A DNA stretch of 64,000 nt from Pararhizobium polonicum (GCF_001687365.1 NZ_LGLV01000012.1:62001-126000); one strand, 5' to 3'. Shown: positions 1 through 7,343, counted from the stretch's first letter. Program-made: numbers and translations. Notes: generated by a model not told the origin, from the letters alone.

Positions 1-1025
1 AGGAAGGTTTCTTGCGCTCGGAAACGTCCCTCGTTCAGACCATCGGCCGCGCCGCCCGCAACGTCGACGGCAAGGTCATCCTCTATGCCGACACCATCAC
101 CGGCTCGATGAAGCGCGCCATGGAGGAAACCTCCCGCCGCCGCGAAAAGCAGGTGGCCTATAACGCGGCCCACGGCATCACCCCGGAATCGGTCAAGGCC
201 CGCATTTCCGACATCCTCGATTCGGTCTACGAAAAGGACCATGTCCGCGCCGATATCGGCATCAGGGGCGTCAAGGGCGGCATCACCGACATGGTCGGCA
301 ACAACCTCGCCGCCCATCTCGAGGCGCTGGAAAAACAGATGCGCAACGCCGCCGCCGACCTCGATTTTGAGACCGCCGCCCGCCTGCGCGACGAAATCAA
401 ACGCCTCAAGGCCGCCGAACTGGCCGTCATGGACGATCCGATGGCCCGGCAGGAAGCCAGGGCGATGGAGGGTAGTGGTAAGAAGGGCGGCAAAGCCAGC
501 CGCGAGTCCCTTCTCCCCGCCAGCGGGGAGAAGGTGCCCGACAGGGCGGATGAGGGGCAGCCCGCTTCCCTCTTCGCCAAACCATCTCTCGACAGCATGG
601 GTCCGGGCACCGACATGACCCGCCCCGCCCGCCCGGAAACCAGCCTCTTCCGCAAGAACAGCCTCGACGAAATGACCGTCGGCCGCACCGAAAAGCCGCT
701 CAACACCAGGGGCAAGCTGCCGGAAAAGCCGTTCTTGCCGGGTTCTTCCTCTCCCCTTGCGGGAGAGGGTGAGGAGCGATCCGGCGCAAGCCGGAGCAAT
801 CGATCCAGTGAATCGATTGCAGCAACGAACGCCCGAAGCGCAAGCGCAGGGCAGGACGAGCCCCAAGAGGCGCAGCCGATTGGCAAGGCAAGCTTGGTGA
901 GGGGGGCCACCGACGACCCCAAACCCTTCATCCGCGCCAAATCCGGCGTCGGCTCCTACGAGGACGCCGGCGACGTCAAACGGCAGAAACGAACCAAGGG
1001 CAAGACGGGACGGCCGGGGCAGTGA
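1..1025 (+). CDS. uvrB: UvrABC excinuclease subunit B, C-terminal part (5' truncated by window edge)
   Basis: UvrB is the damage-verifying helicase of nucleotide excision repair. It hands DNA from UvrA to UvrC. The window opens inside helicase motif VI (QTIGRAARN, followed by a VILYAD strand). The UVR domain that contacts UvrC follows at about residues 100-136 of the visible part (LEALEKQM to AARLRDEI). After it comes a long, low-complexity tail of about 200 residues, two stretches of which are encoded by palindromic repeats (508-557 and from 748). The frame is open from base 3 with no start, so the gene begins upstream. The 3' end lies inside a 441-bp tandem duplication, so the last 92 codons are duplicated downstream. 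Identity is very sure from motif VI plus the UVR domain. The tail is poorly conserved and its function is unknown. Confidence 0.96.
   Translation, partial: EGFLRSETSLVQTIGRAARNVDGKVILYADTITGSMKRAMEETSRRREKQVAYNAAHGITPESVKARISDILDSVYEKDHVRADIGIRGVKGGITDMVGNNLAAHLEALEKQMRNAAADLDFETAARLRDEIKRLKAAELAVMDDPMARQEARAMEGSGKKGGKASRESLLPASGEKVPDRADEGQPASLFAKPSLDSMGPGTDMTRPARPETSLFRKNSLDEMTVGRTEKPLNTRGKLPEKPFLPGSSSPLAGEGEERSGASRSNRSSESIAATNARSASAGQDEPQEAQPIGKASLVRGATDDPKPFIRAKSGVGSYEDAGDVKRQKRTKGKTGRPGQ
508..557. repeat. RIME-like palindromic repeat inside uvrB
   Basis: The segment reads as a GC-rich hairpin (cttctccccgc / gcggggagaag) followed by a gtgcccgacagggcggatg tail. This is the typical look of rhizobial intergenic mosaic (RIME) elements. 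Here it is translated in frame within the uvrB tail, as a peptide starting LLPASGEKVPD. Family assignment is from memory of the consensus. Confidence 0.7.
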
Positions 1026-1049
1026 CTGTTGACGACACAGTCCGAAATT

Positions 1050-1127
1050 ACCCCCTCACCTGCAATTTCTAACACTTAGCTAAAGCTAAGATGTTGAAAT
1101 TGCTTCCTCTCCCGCAAGGGGAGAGGT
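1050..1127 (-). repeat. Palindromic repeat, family A copy 1
   Basis: Read on the minus strand, the order is acctctccccttgcgggaga, then a short AT-rich spacer, then the inverted pair cttagctttagctaag, then a gtgaggggg tail. The same composite occurs at 1491, 1629 and 2102. It fits a rhizobial RIME-type intergenic repeat made of two hairpins. Confidence 0.8.
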
Positions 1128-1188
1128 AATCCGCAGCCCTCCCGGCCAAACGGGGATGACTTCGAGCCGCGAAGGCACGGCATCGTTA

Positions 1189-1466
1189 CCTCTCCCCTTG
1201 CGGGAGAGGGTGAGGAGCGATCCGGCGCAAGCCGGAGCAATCGATCCAGTGAATCGATTGCAGCAACGAACGCCCGAAGCGCAAGCGCAGGGCAGGACGA
1301 GCCCCAAGAGGCGCAGCCGTTTGGCGAGGCAAGCTTGGTGAGGGGGGCCACCGACGACCTCAAACCCTTCATCCGCGCCAAGGCCGGCGTCGGCTCCTAC
1401 GAGGATGCCGGCGACGCCAAACGCCAGAAGCGAACCAAGGGAAAGACGGGACGGCCGGGGCAGTGA
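1189..1466 (+). pseudogene. Duplicated 3' fragment of uvrB
   Basis: This is the second copy of the uvrB tail, in the same frame as uvrB (441 is a multiple of three) and ending in the same GKTGRPGQ-stop. It has no start codon of its own, and in-frame stops separate it from uvrB (stop at 1023-1025, further stops near 1077 and 1095). It is therefore a coding remnant rather than a gene. Its peptide differs from the functional tail at about six positions (for example QPFGEA for QPIGKA). Confidence 0.85.
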
Positions 1467-1490
1467 CTGTTGACGACACAGTCCGAAATT

Positions 1491-1568
1491 ACCCCCTCAC
1501 CTGCAATTTCTAACACTTAGCTAAAGCTAAGATGTTGAAATTGCTTCCTCTCCCGCAAGGGGAGAGGT
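1491..1568 (-). repeat. Palindromic repeat, family A copy 2
   Basis: Identical to copy 1, because it lies in the second unit of the 441-bp tandem duplication. Confidence 0.8.
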
Positions 1569-1628
1569 AATCCGCAGCCCTCCCGGCCAAACGGGGATGA
1601 CTTCGAGCCGCGAAGGCACGGCATCGTT

Positions 1629-1706
1629 ACCTCTCCCCTTGCGGGAGAGGACACAAAATCAACATCTTAGGCCAAAGGCTAAGTGTTAGATTTTGTTGGT
1701 GAGGGT
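1629..1706 (+). repeat. Palindromic repeat, family A copy 3
   Basis: Same composite repeat in plus orientation: hairpin ctctccccttgcgggagag, spacer acacaaaatcaacat, hairpin cttaggccaaaggctaag, then ttttgttggtgaggg. It directly abuts the end of the tandem duplication. Confidence 0.8.
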
Positions 1707-1890
1707 CTCCCGACCCCGAGTACAAATCCCGCCCCCAAAAACCCATGCCATACGCCTTGTCGTCCCGCCCACGGATACACTGCCAGCCGCAGCAGCGAGG
1801 CGGGACCGGCGCCGGGTGTGGGGAAAAGACGGAAGTCCTCCTATCCGGGGCGCGCGGAAAATGGTCTCCCTCCGGCGAAACCCCACCCCC

Positions 1891-2030
1891 GTCATTCCTG
1901 TGCTTGTCACAGGAATCCAGTGCGCCGTGTCCACGGCGCGCAAGACTCTTTTTCGACAATGCGAGCAGGAGAGTTCTCTCACGGCGCAGACGCGCCGTGG
2001 CTGGATTCCTGTGACGAGCACAGGAATGAC
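1891..2030. repeat. Long inverted repeat with 30-bp arms
   Basis: The arm at 1891-1920 (gtcattcctgtgcttgtcac...) and the arm at 2001-2030 (ctggattcctgtgac...gac) are reverse complements with one mismatch. Inside them is a second inverted pair around gcgccgtg / cacggcgc. This is the common rhizobial element built on cattcctgtg...cacaggaatg. It is non-autonomous and has no reading frame for a transposase. Confidence 0.85.
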
Positions 2031-2101
2031 GGAGGAGAGAAAGTACCCACATCATAAACCAAGGCGGGGATGCACCATCGCAGCCGGGACGCACCACCCC
2101 T

Positions 2102-2178
2102 CCCTCTCCCCTTGCGGGAGAGGACACAAAATCAACATCTTAGCCAAAGGCTAAGTGTTAGATTTTGTTGGTGAGGGG
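2102..2178 (+). repeat. Palindromic repeat, family A copy 4
   Basis: Nearly identical to copy 3 (cttagccaaaggctaag in place of cttaggccaaaggctaag). It starts the second unit of the diverged direct repeat described at 1629-2350. Confidence 0.8.
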
Positions 2179-2619
2179 CTCCCCACTCCACGCTCAAAAT
2201 CCCCGCCCCAAAAACCCATGCCATACTCCTGATCGTTCCGCCGAGGATACACTGCCAGCCGTGGCAGCGAGGCGGGGCCGGCGCCGGGTGTGGGGAAAGG
2301 ACGGAAGTCCTCATATCGGGGGTTCGCGGAAAATGGTTTCCCTCCGCAGGCTGTCGCGGCTGCGGACGTGCCTGTGCGGCACAGAAGACCGGCCAAGGGG
2401 CCGGTTGCAGAGAAACCGGAGTCGCGGGCAAAAACCGCCGAACGGGGCGCTGGCGAGAGCCATTTTCCCACTACCCAAAAAGGCTCTTGCGAGCGCCCCG
2501 TCCGATCCCTGCCCCTCCAGGCAAGACGGACATCAACCAAGGCAGACCGCGGGCCGAAAGGCCGCGCGAAGGCGGGCCCGTGCCCGCCGCCCAGCACATC
2601 CCCAACCACAGGAGAGATC

Positions 2620-3063
2620 ATGCCGAACCCCGCCCCGAAACAGACCGCGGCCGAGCAGCGCCAGGACGACACCCTGCGGCGCAACACGCTCGAAATGATC
2701 GGCATTCCCCTCGGTTGCCCCTATAGCGCCTGCCGGCGCCATCGGCGATGCGGCTTCGTCACCGGCGCCGATCGCACCCCCGCCTGCCTCGTGCATCTGT
2801 CGCCGGAGGCCCGGGCATTGCACGACAGGCTGCTCGCCGCCGCCCGCAAACGCGCCACCGATCTGCACGGCCTGATCACCGCCCATGTCCGCGCCACCGT
2901 CGCGGGGGATGTGCAGGCGCTCGCCGTGTCCGAAATTGTCCGCCTGGCCCAGCCGCGCGGCCATTGGCTGCATGCGTCGCTGCCCTTCTGGAGCAACTTT
3001 GCGCTATCGGTGCAGGCGCGCCGCCAAGACCAGAAAAAAGACGGCGGCAACAGCAATGTGTAG
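2620..3063 (+). CDS. Hypothetical protein with clustered cysteines
   Basis: A 147-residue soluble protein I do not recognise by name. The start at 2620 is chosen because ggagag lies just upstream, and the longer open frame before it runs through repeat DNA. Residues near 35-50 form a GCPYSACRRHRRCGF cluster, followed by another Cys in TPACLVHLSP. This four-cysteine arrangement could bind a metal. The rest is helical and rich in Ala and Arg, and the C-terminus is basic (QARRQDQKKDGG). It converges with the J-domain gene 28 bases downstream. It looks like a lineage-restricted rhizobial protein. The coding call is moderately sure, the function unknown. Confidence 0.6.
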   Translation: MPNPAPKQTAAEQRQDDTLRRNTLEMIGIPLGCPYSACRRHRRCGFVTGADRTPACLVHLSPEARALHDRLLAAARKRATDLHGLITAHVRATVAGDVQALAVSEIVRLAQPRGHWLHASLPFWSNFALSVQARRQDQKKDGGNSNV

Positions 3064-3091
3064 GCGACGCGTCCCGGCAGGAAGAGCCGCC

Positions 3092-3676
3092 CTATTCCGC
3101 CGCCTTCACCTCTTCCAGCAGCTCCAGCTCGTAGGAATAGCCTTCCAGCATCGTATAGGCCTGCTCGATCGCCTCGATCTGCGCCTCGGCATTGCGGATG
3201 GCGTCGGCGATCGATTGCGAGCGGGTGCGCAGCATCGAGCCGAGCACATCGGCGGCGGGGCGGCGGCCGAGCCGGTCGATATGCTGGCGCACGCGGGCGC
3301 GGTGGCGCTCCAGCTCGAGGATATGGAAGCGGCTCTTGACGATATCATCCGACAGCTTGCGCCGCATGGCGGCGACCGGATCGAAGCTGCCGGGCTCGCG
3401 CTCGTCGAGGATGAAATCGTTGACCAGCGTTTCCAGCCTGAGAATCCCCTGCAGGTCGCGCGGGTCGGCCAGCTGCGGGTCGTAGCCGGTATTGTCATAG
3501 ACCTTGCGGCGCACCGGGTCCTTCAAAAGGTCGTAGCAGGCCTGCAGGCGGCCGAAGGCCTCGGCATCGCCGCCGCTGTCGGGATGGGCGGTCTTGGCGG
3601 TCTTGCGCCAGGCCGCCTTGATCGCCTGCTCGTCGGCGTCGCGCTCCAGACCGAGCGTTTCGTAAGGATCGATCAC
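3092..3676 (-). CDS. J-domain (DnaJ-like) protein
   Basis: A 194-residue protein starting with a J domain at about residues 4-65 (DPYETLGLERDADEQAIKAA), including the diagnostic HPD tripeptide in TAHPDSGG. The J domain stimulates the ATPase of an Hsp70 partner. No Gly/Phe region, zinc finger or substrate-binding C-terminal domain of true DnaJ follows. Instead there is an Arg-rich helical region, likely a coiled coil (about 100-190), with an acidic end (LELLEEVKAAE). It is therefore a type III J-protein with an unknown client. It is transcribed away from cspA as a single gene. J domain sure, specific role unknown. Confidence 0.85.
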   Translation of the reverse strand: MIDPYETLGLERDADEQAIKAAWRKTAKTAHPDSGGDAEAFGRLQACYDLLKDPVRRKVYDNTGYDPQLADPRDLQGILRLETLVNDFILDEREPGSFDPVAAMRRKLSDDIVKSRFHILELERHRARVRQHIDRLGRRPAADVLGSMLRTRSQSIADAIRNAEAQIEAIEQAYTMLEGYSYELELLEEVKAAE

Positions 3677-4232
3677 AGCGCCACCTCGCAGTCCAGCATT
3701 CGTTATTCCGCTCCTGACCTAACCCGTCGCCCGGCCGGCATCAACCCCGCATCGGCCCCACATCAGCCCGGATCGGCAGAGCAGCGGGCAGCGCGGGCGG
3801 CCCCTTCTTCGGCCATGGTCGGGACCAAATTGGGGCAAGAGCGGGGCGGCCCCCCGGTTTTCCCCGGCGGGCTCGATCGCCGCCGCGACCCCGGCCGGGC
3901 GAAAACCCGGCGGACGGGCAAATGCTGCACATTGGTGCATTTTTTCCGGCCACACCATAGAATTGAGTGCAAAGGATTAAACGCTTGCTATTTTCTTTTT
4001 TTGCTGCAAATATTTCCGTGTTCGGGCGTTTTCTATCCCGGAGACTGGACTGGCTGTATGGTCCCGGAGACAATCCGGGCGTGTCGATAAAAACGGCACT
4101 GTAGACGTTCTTTCCCCGTTATCGTGACTTCACCGACTGGCTTTCCGTAATAAAGACAAAACCGGAAAGAAAAACGTCTCCACCCTGGCAGGGGTGAGGA
4201 CACATCGTTTAAGGGAAAAAAGGACTTCTCCC
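3677..4232. other. Intergenic region upstream of cspA
   Basis: This divergent region between the J-domain gene and cspA has no gene I can support. The half nearer cspA is AT-rich and presumably holds the cspA promoter and a leader of more than 100 bases, as is common for cold-shock genes. I could not fix a promoter with confidence. Confidence 0.5.
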
Positions 4233-4445
4233 ATGGCCACCAAGGGCACCGTAAAATTCTTCAACCAGGACAAGGGTTTTGGTTTCATCACGCCGGAAGG
4301 CGGCGCCAAGGACGTGTTCGTACACATCTCCGCGCTGCAGGCCGCTGGTCTCCAGACCCTGAAGGACGGCCAGCAGGTCACCTTCGACACCGAGCCGGAT
4401 CGCATGGGCAAGGGCCCGAAGGCCGTCAACATCCAGGCCGACTAA
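4233..4445 (+). CDS. cspA: Cold-shock protein (CspA family)
   Basis: A 70-residue single cold-shock domain, the usual family length. RNP1 (KGFGFI) and RNP2 (VFVHIS) are intact, so it should bind single-stranded RNA/DNA and act as an RNA chaperone. The ATG at 4233 is preceded by an aagga ribosome site. An upstream in-frame ATG at 4194 would add 13 residues absent from the family. It has a long leader and a strong terminator right after the gene, so it is monocistronic. Rhizobia carry several paralogues, so which one this is cannot be told from sequence alone. Confidence 0.95.
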   Translation: MATKGTVKFFNQDKGFGFITPEGGAKDVFVHISALQAAGLQTLKDGQQVTFDTEPDRMGKGPKAVNIQAD

Positions 4446-4479
4446 GCCTCGATTTGATCGCCTCGCGATGACTGAATTG

Positions 4480-4508
4480 AACGGCGTCCCTCGGGGCGCC
4501 GTTTTTTT
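4480..4508 (+). terminator. Rho-independent terminator of cspA
   Basis: GC-rich stem aacggcg / cgccgtt with a short loop, followed directly by a run of seven T. It lies 35 bases after the cspA stop. Confidence 0.9.
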
Positions 4509-4601
4509 GTCTGACGATCATCCCCGGGGCAAATATCCGTGCAATGATCGGCTGGATCGGCCGGCACCGGCGCAAGCCGACGGGTTTGCAAGCCTGTTTT
4601 T

Positions 4602-5690
4602 TTACTCCGCCGCCTGCTGAGCCCCCGCAGCCGAAAAGATCGCCTCGAAGGCCGCGGCGATCACCTCCGGCCCGGCCCCTGCCCGCGTCGCGTCGGCCGA
4701 CAGGATCTGCCGGAACCGCCGCGCCCCCGGCCAGCCCTGAAACAGGCCGACCATGTGGCGGGTGACGTGAATGAGCCGTCCGCCGGCCGCGATATGCCCG
4801 GCCGCATGCGCCATCATCGCATCGCGCACCCCGGCCCAGAAATCCGGCGACGCCCGGTGTCCGCCGGCGGTCAGGGCCTCGTCGCCGAAATCGGCCGGCG
4901 CGGCCCCGCTCAGCGGATGCGAAAAATATCCGTCCACGGCCGTCAGCATGGCGCTATCATGATAGGCAGCCCGTCCAAGCATGACGCCATCGACATGGCT
5001 CAGTTCTTCGACGGCGTGATTCAAAGTGCCAAGACCGCCGTTGATACCGATGAAAAGATGAGGGTTTTCCGATTTGAGACGATGAACGAGATCATAATCC
5101 AGCGGCGGAATATCCCGGTTTTCCTTGGGCGACAGCCCCTGTAGCCAGGCTTTTCGCGCATGCACCCAGACCGCGTCCGTGCCGGCATCGGCGACGCGGG
5201 CAACGAGATCGCGCAGCGCCACCTCCGGCGCCTGGTCGTCGACGCCGATCCGGCACTTCACCGTCACCGGGATCGCCACCGCCGCCTTCATCGCCGCCAC
5301 GCAGTCGGCCACCACCGAAGGCTCGCGCATCAGGCAGGCGCCGAACGTGCCCGACTGCACCCGGTCGGACGGGCAACCGACATTCATGTTGATCTCGGCA
5401 TAGCCGAACTGCTCGCCGATCCGTGCCGCCTCCGCCATCTTGGCCGGATCATTGCCGCCCAGCTGCAGCGCCACCGGCTGCTCGACCGCATCGAACCCCA
5501 GCAACCGCCCCCGGTCCCCGCGCAGGATCGCCTCGGAAACGATCATCTCGGTATAGAGCAGCGCATGGCTCGACAGCTGCCGGGCCAGGAAGCGGTAATG
5601 CCGGTCCGTCCAGTCGATCATCGGGGCGACGGCGAAGACGTTCGGCCGGTGCGCCGCCACAGGACTGTAAAAACAGGAATTCGCCGTCAT
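4602..5690 (-). CDS. dusA: tRNA-dihydrouridine(20/20a) synthase DusA
   Basis: An FMN- and NADPH-dependent enzyme reducing uridine in the tRNA D-loop. It is 362 residues from the ATG at 5690; an open extension to 5795 lacks family similarity. The TIM barrel begins with the FAVAPMIDWTDRHYR flavin-site motif (about residues 19-33). It includes the NMNVGCPSDRVQ segment carrying the catalytic Cys, KCRIGVDD, WVHARKAW and GINGG motifs and GVMLGRAAY near the phosphate site. The Dus C-terminal helical domain is complete. It is a single gene with no obvious operon partner. DusA rather than DusB/C is supported by the QLSSHALLYTEM and SPKENRDIPPL motifs. Confidence 0.96.
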   Translation of the reverse strand: MTANSCFYSPVAAHRPNVFAVAPMIDWTDRHYRFLARQLSSHALLYTEMIVSEAILRGDRGRLLGFDAVEQPVALQLGGNDPAKMAEAARIGEQFGYAEINMNVGCPSDRVQSGTFGACLMREPSVVADCVAAMKAAVAIPVTVKCRIGVDDQAPEVALRDLVARVADAGTDAVWVHARKAWLQGLSPKENRDIPPLDYDLVHRLKSENPHLFIGINGGLGTLNHAVEELSHVDGVMLGRAAYHDSAMLTAVDGYFSHPLSGAAPADFGDEALTAGGHRASPDFWAGVRDAMMAHAAGHIAAGGRLIHVTRHMVGLFQGWPGARRFRQILSADATRAGAGPEVIAAAFEAIFSAAGAQQAAE

Positions 5691-6028
5691 GCTCTCAAAT
5701 CTCGCTCTCGCGCAGCCACCATCCGGAATTGCCTGCGATTGTCGGACCGGCGGCAGCCGCACGGGTCCCAGCCTGCGATTATGCGTCCGGACCATATTCG
5801 TCGGGGCCAGGGTTGCCGTGACAAAAACCGCGCCTATATCGCTCGCCGATGCGATAGATCGCTACACGCTGGCGGCCATGAAGGCAAGAGCGGCCCGGTT
5901 GGGGTTACCGTGGGCGGGCCGAGCAAAGCCGTGATGCCGTCCTTTGGTGTTGATGCCGGATTGCTGTACGGTTATTGCTCGCCCGGAGCGATAAGTACCC
6001 GCGAACCGTCATCAGGAGCCCGATCGAA
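5691..6028. other. Intergenic region, no feature seen
   Basis: Divergent spacer between dusA and the next plus-strand gene. Short open frames here have no ribosome sites and overlap dusA out of frame. I see no hairpin or repeat. Confidence 0.4.
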
Positions 6029-6451
6029 ATGAAGACAGTTGCCGATCTTATTCTTGAGCTTCAGCATGCCACGGAACACGACCGGAAGCTCGATGTCTCC
6101 ATCGGCCTCATCATGGGTTACAAACGCCGTATCACCACCGGGGAAGGCAAGGGCGGTGAAAAGGGACGAAAGGTGATCTGGCTGTATCCTTCAGACGGCG
6201 AGGAAAGCACGGTGGTCCCCCTCTTCACCTCCAGGATTGACGCCGCCCAACTTCTGGCCCAAACGTTGTTGCCCGGCTGCATCGGCGGCTTCACCTGGAG
6301 CCCCCGCAATGCAACCGCCCGCATCAACGACGGGCCGACATTCACAGCCGTCACGCCATCCATCGCGCTTTGCGTCGCAGCCCTGAGCGCCAAGCATTTC
6401 CAGCCGAACGAAAGGCTGGATGACGATGACGCCGATCTGACGGAGGATTGA
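6029..6451 (+). CDS. Conserved hypothetical protein
   Basis: A 140-residue protein I cannot name. The ATG at 6029 is preceded by caggag at a suitable distance. The N-terminus (MKTVADLILELQHATEHDRKLD) is a helix typical of rhizobial phage-related or DUF2591-like proteins. A middle strand region (GRKVIWLYPSDGEE), a Trp-containing FTWSPRNATARIND segment and a very acidic C-terminus (DDDDADLTED) follow. There are no membrane segments and no recognisable catalytic motif. It stands alone between dusA and the DUF982 gene. It is probably a real, lineage-restricted protein. Confidence 0.65.
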   Translation: MKTVADLILELQHATEHDRKLDVSIGLIMGYKRRITTGEGKGGEKGRKVIWLYPSDGEESTVVPLFTSRIDAAQLLAQTLLPGCIGGFTWSPRNATARINDGPTFTAVTPSIALCVAALSAKHFQPNERLDDDDADLTED

Positions 6452-6599
6452 CGCCGGCGCTCAAGAGGAATGAACATCCACCGTCATCCGGGAAAACATA
6501 TCAGCTGCCCGTCGGGACATCACTCGTTGACACGCAACCGGACATCCCAGCCGCATGACACGGATCATGGATGGTCAGGACCGGGCGAGGAACGCGGCG

Positions 6600-6842
6600 C
6601 TAATGCGCCTGAAGCTTCGCCTCTTTGGCAGCAGAGATGAAGACCTCCCTCGCCTCTTCCGGCGACTTGCGGCCATCGAGCGCTGCGCGGCAGAAGCTTC
6701 TGGCGGCAACGTAGCGGGGGCCGCGCAGATCCGGCCAGGTGTCCATCAGGCAGATGAGGGCATCGAACGGCCCCAGCACCACCTGAGAGCCCTTGTGGGC
6801 GAACCCCACCTCCACGGGATTGGACCATTTGGTATTTGGCAT
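6600..6842 (-). CDS. DUF982 domain protein
   Basis: An 80-residue protein matching the rhizobial DUF982 pattern: KWSNPVEV...G...VLGPFDALICLMDTWPDLRGPRYVAARSFCRAALDG, with a helical tail (SPEEAREVFISAAKEA). The start at 6842 has ggaggag nine bases upstream; the longer open frame to 7094 runs through the sRNA gene and is rejected. DUF982 proteins are short, often present in many copies in rhizobial genomes, and have no established function. It sits directly downstream of the alpha-r14 sRNA terminator on the same strand. Confidence 0.85.
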   Translation of the reverse strand: MPNTKWSNPVEVGFAHKGSQVVLGPFDALICLMDTWPDLRGPRYVAARSFCRAALDGRKSPEEAREVFISAAKEAKLQAH

Positions 6843-6921
6843 GAGCGTCTCCTCCGAATGTCTTGCCAGACCACAACAGGAGAATAGCTGATTTGGTTCC
6901 GCAAGGGCAGTGTGCAAAACG

Positions 6922-7034
6922 AAAAAAGCCTGCCGCGGGAGGAGGTGCGGCAGGCTTCTGAAAATGACCCACGGTCGGGAGGAGGTGACCGCTGATCGGC
7001 CGCAGCGTTTCGGGAGGAGGTGAATCGCTGCGAT
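6922..7034 (-). ncRNA. nfeR1: Alpha-r14 family trans-acting sRNA (NfeR1-like)
   Basis: The minus strand can fold into three successive hairpins, each presenting the same ten-base loop ACCUCCUCCC, an anti-Shine-Dalgarno sequence. Hairpin 1 has a gcagcg-ttc / gaa-cgctgc stem, hairpin 2 cggtc / gaccg, and hairpin 3 agcctgccgc / gcggcaggct, followed by six U as a Rho-independent terminator. This matches the known architecture of the alpha-r14 family, whose Sinorhizobium member NfeR1 (Smr14C2) is about 123 nt. Such RNAs bind ribosome sites of many mRNAs, often transporter genes, with these loops. The 5' end is inferred from the promoter at 7043-7071; the 3' end is fixed by the U run. Confidence 0.9.
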
Positions 7035-7042
7035 AAATATGA

Positions 7043-7071
7043 CTTTATTGTTGCATTGCATCAAAATCAAG
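7043..7071 (-). promoter_or_regulatory. Predicted sigma-70 promoter of the sRNA
   Basis: On the minus strand a cttgat box (7071-7066) and an ataaag box (7048-7043) are separated by exactly 17 bases. This would start transcription near 7034, just before hairpin 1. The -35 box fits the alphaproteobacterial CTTGAC consensus well; the -10 box is a weaker match. Confidence 0.55.
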
Positions 7072-7094
7072 GCGAATCTTATGCGGCGCAACAA

Positions 7095-7343
7095 TTACCA
7101 GGAGCGGCGGCTGCGTGACGGAGCGCTCGAACCGCTGCCGATCAGGTAGCCGGCGACAAAGGCCGCGGCGCCGAACATGAGCAGCGCCGTGCTGGTCGCC
7201 GACGGGTGGTCCTGTGCGGTCCGGACCACGGCGCTCGCCTCGTCCTTGACATAGCCGACCGCCTGCTTGGCGCGTGCCGCCATGCCGCTTGTCTCGTCCA
7301 GTTCGCCGGTGAAACCGGTCCGCAAATTCTTGATATTGGCCAT
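7095..7343 (-). CDS. Small membrane-anchored protein, unknown function
   Basis: An 82-residue protein starting MANIKNLRTGFTGEL, preceded by an aggag ribosome site. The N-terminal half is an amphipathic helix (AARAKQAVGYVKDEASAVVRTAQDHP). One membrane segment follows at about 48-68 (STALLMFGAAAFVAGYLIG), then a basic tail. This layout resembles YqjD/ElaB/DUF883-type ribosome- or membrane-associated stress proteins, but I see no firm family motif. It lies upstream of the sRNA on the same strand, and the sRNA promoter region follows its stop. Confidence 0.6.
   Translation of the reverse strand: MANIKNLRTGFTGELDETSGMAARAKQAVGYVKDEASAVVRTAQDHPSATSTALLMFGAAAFVAGYLIGSGSSAPSRSRRSW

Larger units (their letters stand above)
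748..1629 (+). repeat. Tandem duplication, two 441-bp units (748-1188 and 1189-1629)
   Basis: Two adjacent units have exactly the same 441-bp period, and a third copy of the first 20 or so bases (cctctccccttgcgggagag) starts at 1630. Each unit carries the last 92 codons of uvrB plus stop and 163 bases of downstream DNA. The downstream part (1026-1188 against 1467-1629) and the first 130 or so bases are identical. About ten substitutions lie between 877 and 1010 of unit 1. The short repeat cctctcccc...gggagagg bounds each unit and could have mediated unequal crossing over. Confidence 0.95.
1629..2350 (+). repeat. Pair of diverged direct repeats flanking an inverted repeat
   Basis: About 240 bases from 1629 to 1870 recur at 2102-2350 with roughly 85-90 percent identity by eye. 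Both contain family A, then caaaaacccatgccatac, gatacactgccagccg, gcgccgggtgtggggaaa and acggaagtcctc blocks in the same order. No open frame is conserved between the copies, so this is a non-coding repeated module. The inverted repeat at 1891-2030 lies between them. Nothing else gene-like is visible from 1026 to 2619. Confidence 0.8.

Noticed and set aside
1707-2160. Short open frames in the repeat island
   Set aside because: They are not conserved between the two copies of the same module and lack ribosome sites.
6937-7021. Three gggaggaggtg motifs as ribosome sites on the plus strand
   Set aside because: No start codons or frames follow. The minus strand explains all three as loops of a terminated sRNA.
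6843-7094. N-terminal extension of the DUF982 protein
   Set aside because: It reads through the sRNA hairpins and lacks family similarity; the ATG at 6842 has a strong ribosome site.
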